Assembly (NCBI GenBank): GCA_949299115.1
Contig: CASFZH010000002.1
Span: 1-64,000 of the forward strand
Origin: an uncultured Helicobacter sp.
Lineage (GTDB): Bacteria; Campylobacterota; Campylobacteria; Campylobacterales; Helicobacteraceae
DNA length: 64,000 nucleotides
Reading direction: 5' to 3'
Shown: one piece after another, positions 54,505-63,149 of the stretch
Position numbering within the stretch: position 1 is the first letter of the stretch
How the letters are laid out: every line of letters begins with the position of its first letter
Notes under the pieces: model-generated
Seen by the model: the letters and a program-made list of their open reading frames with translations, nothing else
Databases searched by the model: none
What the model was told of the DNA's origin: nothing
Position numbers and translations under genes: made by a program

Positions 54505-55143
54505 TTACACTTCGATATCAGCAACAAATTTAATAAATGTTGTGCATTCTGGGCACTTAACACCATCACCTGCTTGAATTTTAGCGTGTATATCAGGAGA
54601 AATATTGTAAGTTTTTCCACACAAACATGTATACATATGCATTTTTCCTTTTTTAATCTCAACATTCTTTTTGGTTTCCATTACAGATTTCTGTAAAAGG
54701 GTATTATGTTCTTCGTTAGATTTAACATCAGTTGCTGACTTTTGCATACGCTTACGATTTGTTTCTTCAAGATATTTGGCATAACCCATATCTTCTTGTA
54801 AAATATGTCTTAGAAGCCATTGTTCCATAATAACAACAAGCTGTTGTTTAAAATCATATTTCATATTTCGTACTAAGGTTGTCATTTCAGTTACAATCTG
54901 TTTGTGTTTCTCTTTATGTAATTCAAGGGAAGGATATTGAATATTCTCCATATACACTTCTTCATCATGAAAATGAGTTCGCATATATTCAAATAAGGCT
55001 GCCAATATTTTCTTGATTTCTGCTGGGTCAGTTTGTTTACCAATCATATTATCAGCCATATTTGCTAATTCAAAAAGTTTTTTATGCTGTTCATCTATAA
55101 GATAATTTTTTACACTATATTTATCGTCCCATTCTAATAACAT
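54505..55143 (-). CDS. Hemerythrin-family protein with C-terminal four-cysteine ribbon (copy 2)
   Basis: This is a close paralogue of copy 1, with identical stretches such as DEQHKKLFELANMADNMIGK and WLLRHILQEDM. It is 212 aa and ends in YTCLCGKTYNISPDIHAKIQ, then KCPECTTFIKF. Diiron-ligand histidines and carboxylates are all present. GTGAGGATATAGAC precedes ATG. Copies 1 and 2 differ mainly in the linker between the hemerythrin domain and the ribbon (residues about 140-165), which is tolerant of change. Both are in the fumarase operon, separated by 24 bases. Confidence 0.85.
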   Translation of the reverse strand: MLLEWDDKYSVKNYLIDEQHKKLFELANMADNMIGKQTDPAEIKKILAALFEYMRTHFHDEEVYMENIQYPSLELHKEKHKQIVTEMTTLVRNMKYDFKQQLVVIMEQWLLRHILQEDMGYAKYLEETNRKRMQKSATDVKSNEEHNTLLQKSVMETKKNVEIKKGKMHMYTCLCGKTYNISPDIHAKIQAGDGVKCPECTTFIKFVADIEV

Positions 55144-55153
55144 GTCTATATCC

Positions 55154-55375
55154 TCACTTTGATTTATAATTTATTGACAATGATATTGGATTTATCATTT
55201 TAACCCTATGATACTTCTTACAAATATGTAAATACAAGAAATTAATAGATTGTTTGTATTCTCCTTGTTTATTAAGTATAGTATGCTTATGTTCACTAAA
55301 ATCAGAAAAACTTTCATGTTGTCCATTTATACGAATATTCTTAATTTTGTATTTATCATTCCGTCTCGTGAGCAT
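55154..55375 (-). pseudogene. Decayed third hemerythrin copy
   Basis: This 73-codon frame aligns to the start of the hemerythrin paralogues: MLTRRNDKYKIKNIRINGQH against MLLEWDDKYSVKNYLIDEQH. It then jumps to YKQSINFLYLHICKKYHRVKMIN, corresponding to YMQSINFPYLSIHREHHREI of copy 1. The segment carrying the second histidine ligand is lost and the ribbon is missing. The DNA between is recognisably related but shortened, so this is a remnant of a tandem duplication. Translation may still occur (GGGAGAATATTATTA precedes ATG) but a functional diiron site is unlikely. Confidence 0.7.
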
Positions 55376-55420
55376 TAATAATATTCTCCCAAGCTTACTA
55401 TATTCAATATATCGTGTATT

Positions 55421-56266
55421 TTATAATTCAACACTATAGTGCCTTGCTGCATGACAATTTACATTAATAGCTACAGGCATACCTGCTATATGTGTTGGAT
55501 ACCATTCCACATTAACTCCAAAGGCAGTAGTGTTCCCACCTAAACCTTGTGGTCCAACCCCTGTTTTATTGGCAAGTTCTAATAATTCCTGTTCCAATGC
55601 AGCATATTGAGGGTGAGGATTCTTGGAATCTATAGAACGGATAGCTGCCTTTTTTGCAAGAATAGCTGCTTTTTCCATTGTTCCACCTATACCAACACCT
55701 AAAACCATTGGAGGGCAAGCATTGGGACCAGCAAGTTTAACTGCTTCCAAAAATAAACTCTTTACTCCTTCTAAACCGTCTGCTGGAACAAGCATTTTAA
55801 GGAGACTTTTATTTTCACTACCAAATCCCTTTGGGGCCACTGTAATTTTTATTTTATCTCCTGAAACTATTTCTGTATGCAAAACAGCAGGTGCATTATC
55901 GGTTGTATTTTTTCTTTCAAATAAGGGTTCATTTACTACAGATTTACGTAAATAGCCATCTTTATATCCTCGCCTTACTCCCTCATTGACTGCATCACTA
56001 AATAATCCGCCGACAATGTGAATGTCCTGTCCAATTTCGGCAAATATTACAGTCATTCCAGTATCTTGACAAATAGGCATCATGTTATTTTGTGCAATCT
56101 CTCCATTTTTTATCAAAGTCCCTAATATGCTTTTTCCAATTGCAGATTGTTCAATTTCTTGAGCTTTTTTAAAGGCATTTTTAATGTCTGGTGTTTGCAC
56201 ACAGCATGCCTTAATACACAGCTGCTTTATGGTTTCTGATATTTCTTCACATTGAATTTCACGCAT
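55421..56266 (-). CDS. fumA: Fumarate hydratase class I, alpha subunit
   Basis: The 281-aa protein has the alpha-subunit hallmarks: MMPICQDTGMTVIFAEIGQD (cluster Cys), VNEGVRRGYKDGYLRKSVV, NTTDNAPAVLHTEIV, KGFGSENKSLLKMLVPADG, GPNACPPMVLGVGIGGTMEKA (second Cys) and TTAFGVNVEWYPTHIAGMPVAINVNCHAAR (third Cys). These bind the 4Fe-4S cluster of class I fumarases and L-tartrate dehydratases; fumarase is the likelier role. AAGGAGTTTAACT precedes ATG. It heads an operon with hemerythrins and the beta subunit. It is short of the fused single-chain FumA of E. coli, as expected for a two-subunit form. Confidence 0.93.
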   Translation of the reverse strand: MREIQCEEISETIKQLCIKACCVQTPDIKNAFKKAQEIEQSAIGKSILGTLIKNGEIAQNNMMPICQDTGMTVIFAEIGQDIHIVGGLFSDAVNEGVRRGYKDGYLRKSVVNEPLFERKNTTDNAPAVLHTEIVSGDKIKITVAPKGFGSENKSLLKMLVPADGLEGVKSLFLEAVKLAGPNACPPMVLGVGIGGTMEKAAILAKKAAIRSIDSKNPHPQYAALEQELLELANKTGVGPQGLGGNTTAFGVNVEWYPTHIAGMPVAINVNCHAARHYSVEL

Positions 56267-56375
56267 AGTTAAACTCCTTAATGACTAGGGTCATGTAATT
56301 TCAAGCATTGAATTCTTTATTGCACCTATTGTATCTTTTTTGAGTTTAAAAAAAGTTTAATCTTTGAGAAAATTG

Positions 56376-56388
56376 TTTTTTTTTTTTT
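56376..56388 (+). repeat. T13 homopolymer upstream of the SurA-like gene
   Basis: Thirteen T lie 65 bases before the gene start, inside the presumed promoter (TTGAGA at 56364 upstream, AT-rich -10 candidates downstream). It is the third T13 run of this window placed ahead of a gene. Slippage could tune the promoter. Confidence 0.5.
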
Positions 56389-56452
56389 GTAATTAATATC
56401 TTAATATGTTAAAATTATTTTATTAATTTTATTTTATTAGGAATGATTGAAA

Positions 56453-57352
56453 ATGAATCGCAAATTTTTTATCTCTATAAGTATGGTTATTTTTCTATTC
56501 ATACAATATTTGCAATCTTCAGAAGAACATTCAACACAATATGGCTCTTCACTACCACATACAAATAATACAAAAATTGTTGGTGGAATAGCACTTTTTG
56601 TAAATGGAGAACCTATTACAATATATGCCATTGAAAAGGCACAAAAGCTTTTGCATACGGATAAGTTGCGTGCTACTGATTTTCTTGTTATGGAAAAATT
56701 ACGAGAAAGTGAAATTAAAAGATTAAAAATTGAAGTATCAGATTCGCAAATTGATGCTCAAATTACTCAAATTGCACAACAAAATGGTATGAATATTGAG
56801 CAATTTTATGCGGCTATTATGAAAGAAGGTATGAGTTTGGTGGAATATCGGACAAAATTAAAAGAACAGATTTTGGTGCAAGAATTAATGAGAAAAATAC
56901 TCTTTTCAAGCAATGTGGGGCAAGAAGATGAATTAAGAAAATATTATAACGAACATCTACATGAATTTGTGATACCAAAAAAAATTGATATCATCAAATT
57001 TGTTAGCAATGACAAACAAAGCTTAGAAAATTTCATTAAACAAGGCATACAAAGTGTATTACCAAATAATATAGTGAAAGCAGAGGAGACTCTTGAAATT
57101 AGTTCATTGCCCAATCAAATTGCTGATGTGTTGTTGGTTACAGCGGAAAATAATTTCAGTCAAATTTTAGAAGCAGAAGATAATAATTATGTATCATTTT
57201 ACATTAAACACAAGCTTTTGACAGAACAAGTTTCCTTTGATAAGGCAAAAAACTATATTGCTCAAAAGATTATTGCCAATAATCAAGAAAAAATCCTTAA
57301 TGATTATTTTGAAAGAGTAAGGAGTCGCTCTAAAATAGTGTTTGTTCGTTAA
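56453..57352 (+). CDS. Periplasmic SurA/PpiC-type chaperone
   Basis: The 299-aa protein has an N-terminal signal (FFISISMVIFLFIQYLQ) and a SurA-N-like helical chaperone region: VNGEPITIYAIEKAQKLLHT, then LVMEKLRESEIKRLKIEVSD, QNGMNIEQFYAAIMKEGMSL and YRTKLKEQILVQELM. The domain after about residue 165 is short and degenerate for a parvulin isomerase, so it may chaperone outer-membrane proteins without isomerase activity. ATG at 56453 is taken; TTG at 56447 is also possible with AGGAATGA ahead. The downstream neighbours are a TPR protein and a porin. T13 lies upstream. Confidence 0.75.
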   Translation: MNRKFFISISMVIFLFIQYLQSSEEHSTQYGSSLPHTNNTKIVGGIALFVNGEPITIYAIEKAQKLLHTDKLRATDFLVMEKLRESEIKRLKIEVSDSQIDAQITQIAQQNGMNIEQFYAAIMKEGMSLVEYRTKLKEQILVQELMRKILFSSNVGQEDELRKYYNEHLHEFVIPKKIDIIKFVSNDKQSLENFIKQGIQSVLPNNIVKAEETLEISSLPNQIADVLLVTAENNFSQILEAEDNNYVSFYIKHKLLTEQVSFDKAKNYIAQKIIANNQEKILNDYFERVRSRSKIVFVR

Positions 57353-57420
57353 ATTTCCGGTTCGTGTTTTATTGGCTTGCAGAAAAAATGAAGAACAAAG
57401 AATGAGGATTAAAAATTTTT

Positions 57421-58497
57421 ATGCAGAATTTTATTGAAATTTATAGAAATCCTATTTTTGGGATTCTTGTTTTACTTGTTATTATTATAACTATTGTGAT
57501 TGCAGATTCCATTCGAGCAAAGCAAATGCGAAAAAAGAAACAAGATTCTCTTAATAATCTTAGTAAAAATTTTGAAAACACAACATTGAATCAAAATATT
57601 GGAGAAATTATTGCAAATATTAAAAATGCTACCCCAACCCTTATGCTGATTGCAGAGACATACTCAAAAATAGGTGATTATGAACAAGCTATAGCCATTT
57701 ATAAAACGTTAAATGAATATCAAAATAATACCATTGAAAAAATCAATATTCTTGAATCATTGGGTGAAAGTTATTATAAAGCAGGATTTCTTGAAAGAAG
57801 CAAAACAATCTTTACAGAAATCCTGCGTAGCTATCCGCATAGTTTCAAAATTCTTGAGTATTATATGAGAACTTGCGAGAATTTACGTCAATATGATGAG
57901 GCGTTAGAATCCCTTGAATGTATAGATGAACTATGTAGTAGTGATTTGCAAATATCATTTTATAATCGAAATAAAATCAATCGTAGTAGAAATTATCTCA
58001 AAGTTATGCAAATAAGCAATAATCATAAAATGCCGTTACTTGAACAACAAGAAAAATTATTAGAAATATACGAAAAAGATTCAAGCTTACAAGGATTAAT
58101 TTTGCGACATTTTAAACTGTGTAATACAGGTTTATTTTGGAAAAAAATCCTAGAAATCAAAGATATTTATCCCTATATTGATATTTTATGGTATTTTCAA
58201 AAGCATGAGATTCCCTTTGATTACATTGATTATCACTCACAAATACTTGATGTATATCGCGCAAGAGGTTTTGTGGCAGATTACCGTCCCATACAACATT
58301 TTGCACTTGAGGCATTACAGCTTTTGCATTTACATTCCGATATGCAAGGTGATTTAGAGTTTACCTATCATTGTTATGCTTGCAAAGGACAAAGCCCGTT
58401 TTATTCTTATCGTTGTGCGAGTTGTGCCGAAATTGGTGTGATTGAGCTTGTTGTAAAACCAGTGCAATCACATAAATACGAAGTTTCATTCTTATAG
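57421..58497 (+). CDS. Membrane-anchored TPR protein with C-terminal rubredoxin-like zinc knuckle (LapB-like)
   Basis: The protein (358 aa) has an N-terminal membrane segment (IFGILVLLVIIITIVIADSI), a TPR solenoid from about 65 to 300 (LIAETYSKIGDYEQAIAIYK, LESLGESYYKAGFLERSKTI) and a terminal metal knuckle, YHCYACKGQSPFYSYRCASC (two CxxC pairs). This is the architecture of LapB/YciM, which controls LPS synthesis through LpxC turnover in enterics. Campylobacterota relatives occur near envelope genes. Function by analogy only. It starts 69 bases after the SurA-like gene. A promoter and porin gene follow. Confidence 0.72.
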   Translation: MQNFIEIYRNPIFGILVLLVIIITIVIADSIRAKQMRKKKQDSLNNLSKNFENTTLNQNIGEIIANIKNATPTLMLIAETYSKIGDYEQAIAIYKTLNEYQNNTIEKINILESLGESYYKAGFLERSKTIFTEILRSYPHSFKILEYYMRTCENLRQYDEALESLECIDELCSSDLQISFYNRNKINRSRNYLKVMQISNNHKMPLLEQQEKLLEIYEKDSSLQGLILRHFKLCNTGLFWKKILEIKDIYPYIDILWYFQKHEIPFDYIDYHSQILDVYRARGFVADYRPIQHFALEALQLLHLHSDMQGDLEFTYHCYACKGQSPFYSYRCASCAEIGVIELVVKPVQSHKYEVSFL

Positions 58498-58522
58498 TTT
58501 TTGATTCAAGAGCGGGATTTTA

Positions 58523-58531
58523 TGATACAAT
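58523..58531 (+). promoter_or_regulatory. Extended -10 promoter of the porin gene
   Basis: TGATACAAT lies 52 bases before the porin ATG, with TTGATT about 19 bases further upstream as a possible -35 box. Confidence 0.5.
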
Positions 58532-58582
58532 ACTGCTCATATTATGTATAGTATGCTATATTGCTATTAGGGGAGTACAATT

Positions 58583-59890
58583 ATGAAGTCCATTATGTTT
58601 TTGTTTTGTATTTTCTCATTATTGTGTGGGAAAATGCTAATAGCAGAAGAAAGAAGTGATTTCGAAAAATCCTTATCTATTGAAAATGTAGATGGGGTAT
58701 TTTTAACGGGTGGAGTAGAGATTTTTAATAAAACAAGTTTTCATACCAAGCAAATTTTACCAAGCAATAGCTATGGTTATGTTTTAGGCGATTTAAATGT
58801 AGGATATAAATATAAATTTTTTGAGGTTATGTTAGGAGGAGTAGCGGCGGGGCTAACCTATGATTCTACAAGGGGGTTGGCTTACAATTATGTTGGATAT
58901 TATCCGGGCTGGAATCTTAATCAAGAACCAACACGTGATAATACTAGTAATATTTTTATACATAATGCGTTTATCAAATTTGACAACGATATGATAAATG
59001 TAAAATTGGGGAGATTTCAACAAGAAGATGATGATTGGTTTGATAGTTATGCTGAAGGGGCAAATATTGTTTTTAAGTTTGCTAAGTATTGGCATATTAA
59101 ATTATTTGGTTCTACAACAGTAGCACTTGTGGGGAATGGATGGCTTACTGATTTTAGTACAGTATATTCAACATATGGAATTGTTAATGCAGAGGCAGGA
59201 TTCAAAAATGATACTGCTAAGTTCGATATTTATGTGTATTACGGTTATAGAGAATATGTGGCTCCGGGCTTTAATTTGAATTTAAATTTTGGCACTAAAG
59301 ATTTTATTGCTTATAATACAAAGATAACAGCTATTTTTCCCATTCATCCAGCAAGCATTGTAGATATAGGAAATTACTATTTTAATGGATTCAAAGACCC
59401 TACAGGATTTACATCAAGCATTTTGGTGCGTCAAGATATTGATTTCTTTGATACATACAAAGTGGCATTAGCCATATATAAAAATATTGGCAATGCCAAT
59501 GCACGTATAGGGCTTTTTGGGAATCCAATTGGTATCGATATATGGGATAATAGTGTCTATACAACAGGTGCATCTTTAAATGCGTCCGTTGCTCCAGATG
59601 CCTTAAGTGTCTTGCTTTTTACAGAAGCTAGATGGGATAATTTAGCAAAATGGGTTAAGAGTTTGTCTGTTGGTATTGATGGTCGTTATACAACTGCTCC
59701 TAGTGCTGATGAATATTCCTTAAAATTGCTTGTAGATTGGGGTATCACTGATACTATAAAATTAGGTGTTATTATTAATTATTATACGCATTTTATGTAT
59801 AGTAGTGCATGGGATAATGAAGGGGTGGTAAGTGGGAATCATATTTTAGATAGAAGCTATTTAATGACGAATATTGCCTATAATTTTTAA
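58583..59890 (+). CDS. Outer-membrane beta-barrel protein, Helicobacter Hof-like family
   Basis: The 435-aa protein has a signal peptide (MKSIMFLFCIFSLLCGKMLI AEE), then alternating aromatic-rich beta strands with glycine turns (YKYKFFEVMLGGVAAGLTYD, FIHNAFIKFDNDMINVKLGR) and a terminal Phe (LMTNIAYNF), which the BAM machine reads. The pattern FDNDMINVKLGRFQQEDDDWFDSYAEG is characteristic of Hof-type Helicobacter porins as I know them. It probably forms a nutrient channel or adhesin. GGGGAGTACAATT precedes ATG. It has its own promoter. No phase-variation tract is inside the gene, but an A14 run lies 36 bases after its stop. Confidence 0.8.
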   Translation: MKSIMFLFCIFSLLCGKMLIAEERSDFEKSLSIENVDGVFLTGGVEIFNKTSFHTKQILPSNSYGYVLGDLNVGYKYKFFEVMLGGVAAGLTYDSTRGLAYNYVGYYPGWNLNQEPTRDNTSNIFIHNAFIKFDNDMINVKLGRFQQEDDDWFDSYAEGANIVFKFAKYWHIKLFGSTTVALVGNGWLTDFSTVYSTYGIVNAEAGFKNDTAKFDIYVYYGYREYVAPGFNLNLNFGTKDFIAYNTKITAIFPIHPASIVDIGNYYFNGFKDPTGFTSSILVRQDIDFFDTYKVALAIYKNIGNANARIGLFGNPIGIDIWDNSVYTTGASLNASVAPDALSVLLFTEARWDNLAKWVKSLSVGIDGRYTTAPSADEYSLKLLVDWGITDTIKLGVIINYYTHFMYSSAWDNEGVVSGNHILDRSYLMTNIAYNF

Positions 59891-60390
59891 TTTATGAAAG
59901 TAAATCATTGTTAATTGACTCCAAACAAAAAAAAAAAAAACACTTATTATTGTAGATAATAAATTATGCTTTAACTAAGAAATTATTTAGAAGTCATTGC
60001 CTATTCATTACAATATTCTATGTAAACGTACGCAACATGCTAGCTTTCATAAAATAAAAATACATATTGTCAACAAAGAAGATTAACCATATATTTTGTA
60101 TAAAATACTGACTGAATCTTAGTTTGAATCATTAAGACCACATTCATACCAAATTGTGCAATCGTCATATATATAATATTGGATTAATAACAAAAACATG
60201 ATTTTTATATTGTCTCTAAATCAAATTATCAAGTTTCCAGTTTATCCGTTTTCTAATTCACTTTAATATTTGGAATCTCTCTTGAAGTATTATTATCAGA
60301 TAGCATGAAGCAACATTTGAAGCATAAAAATATAATTAAGGTAAAATATGATTTTTTCATTAAAATAATGTATGCAAAATGGAAACAATA
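59891..60390. other. Convergent spacer with an A14 run
   Basis: The gap between the porin and the end of alr contains A14 at 59927-59940, followed by a small AT stem (TTATTAT / ATAATAA, about 59944-59962) that might terminate porin transcription. The rest shows no credible gene or RNA. Confidence 0.4.
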
Positions 60391-61446
60391 TTACACAATT
60401 ATTCGTGTTATAAAGGGTGACAGACGTGTTAAGACTTCATACGGCACAGTATCAAACACCTCTGCCACATAACCAGCATCTTCCATTACACAAATTTCAT
60501 CTGTATCGCCATAACATGAAAAACAATCCATTGAGGTACGAGGTAAAATTTCTTCTCCATTTGGTAACAATAACTTTTTGTTGCCATTCAGACGATACAA
60601 TCCATCACCATAGCCTATGTCATAAGTGCTTACTACACGCTTATTTGTCATAATGGTTACACCACCATAGCCTATTCTTTCTCCAATATCAAGGAGTTTT
60701 GTGGAAATCCTATTAGCGTAAAGTTTTAAAATTGGTTTTAGTTTCTTTGCTGCTTCTATAGTAATCTCATTGGTTAAATATCCATATAACGCAATGCCAA
60801 TACGCACCAAATCGTCATCGCATTGCTGTGTTCGTAGTGTGCATGAGGAATTGAGACTATGGAATCTTGGTAGAGCAAAGCCCAATTCTTTAGAAAGTTT
60901 TTTAACTTGCTCTTTGACCTCTTGGAATTTATCAAATTCTTTGTGGAATTCATCTCCTATCTCATCTCCATAACCATTGTGCGATAAGATTCCGATTAGT
61001 CGCATATCATTTTTTAAAATGACTTCAATATGCTTACGTAAATCTTTCATTTCGATACCATTGCGATTCATACCAACATTAACTTTTAACTCAACACCTA
61101 ATCCACGCATATCCCCAAGTGCTTTTTCAATCTTAGCAAAATCATCAAAACCATGAATAGTAGAATAAATGTTGTTTGATTTTTCTGGAGCTATCCCATA
61201 AAAAAATGTTACAGAATCAAACTTGTGGGCGACTTTTAATGCTTCATTATAATTTTTTACAAATACCGACTTAATACCATTTTTCATAGCCAAATCACTC
61301 ATAATCTCTAATCCATGCCCATATGCATTGTCTTTTAGAACTGCTGCAACTTCTATATTTTTCTGTGGATTGATAGTTTTTAGATGTTGTCGGAATATAT
61401 CAAGATTGTGTTTAAAAAAATTGTGATTTATAGTAATGTAAGCCAT
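60391..61446 (-). CDS. alr: Alanine racemase
   Basis: Alr makes D-alanine for peptidoglycan. The PLP lysine lies in VAAVLKDNAYGHGLEIM (about K38), the catalytic tyrosine in GERIGYGGVTIMTNKR, with VRIGIALYG and STYDIGYGDGLYR as family blocks. The C-terminal domain ends LSPFITRIIV. At 351 aa it is slightly shorter than typical (about 370). Its barrel halves match but loops are trimmed, and the tail has PRTSMDCFSCYGDTDEI where others have 'GRVSMDQ..V'. The fold motifs are intact. AAAGGAAACCT precedes the ATG. It converges with the porin and is divergent from nifS. Confidence 0.92.
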   Translation of the reverse strand: MAYITINHNFFKHNLDIFRQHLKTINPQKNIEVAAVLKDNAYGHGLEIMSDLAMKNGIKSVFVKNYNEALKVAHKFDSVTFFYGIAPEKSNNIYSTIHGFDDFAKIEKALGDMRGLGVELKVNVGMNRNGIEMKDLRKHIEVILKNDMRLIGILSHNGYGDEIGDEFHKEFDKFQEVKEQVKKLSKELGFALPRFHSLNSSCTLRTQQCDDDLVRIGIALYGYLTNEITIEAAKKLKPILKLYANRISTKLLDIGERIGYGGVTIMTNKRVVSTYDIGYGDGLYRLNGNKKLLLPNGEEILPRTSMDCFSCYGDTDEICVMEDAGYVAEVFDTVPYEVLTRLSPFITRIIV

Positions 61447-61686
61447 AGGTTTCCTTTATTGAATATCAAATAAAAATTATACTCAATTTAGATATCTTTA
61501 AAGAAAGATAAATGTTGGAAAAATATATAATATATAAAAAATTTGTTCTCATTAACTTGTTATTTTTAAATGTGTAAAATAATTACACATTTAAATTTTC
61601 TTTCTTAAGAATTTGCCATTTTGCCATAAAAACAACAATTTTTTTGGTATATTTTTTTTAAAGTTTTTAAAATAAATAGGAGATAA

Positions 61687-62868
<1,182 letters not shown>

Positions 62869-63149
62869 GGATACCCCGCAAAGTTCTCTAGCTAAAGATT
62901 CTATAAGCTTGTGGGCTTTGCGTAGGATTCTATAATCTCATGCAAATGCTTCTTTGAGGTAGAATCTTACCTTTGTCCAAAGTTATAGAATCTAAAGCAT
63001 AAATGGGGGATTGATACAATGAAGCACTATATAAGCAGAGGTGAATTAGCATAATCTTAAGCGGGAGCGTAAAATCCTGCTTAATACTGTGCTAATCATT
63101 AGTAATAATGGATAGACAAGTTTATGATAAACAAAGATAAGGAATGATA
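62869..63149. other. nifS-nifU spacer with AGAATCT repeats
   Basis: No gene is seen. Four or more AGATTCT/AGAATCT-type heptamers occur between 62897 and 63000. A stretch around 63048-63090 (ATTAGCATAATCTTAAGCGG ... CCTGCTTAATACTGTGCTAA) holds the imperfect inverted pair TTAAGC(G)GG / CC(T)GCTTAA. A separate nifU promoter is possible. Confidence 0.45.
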
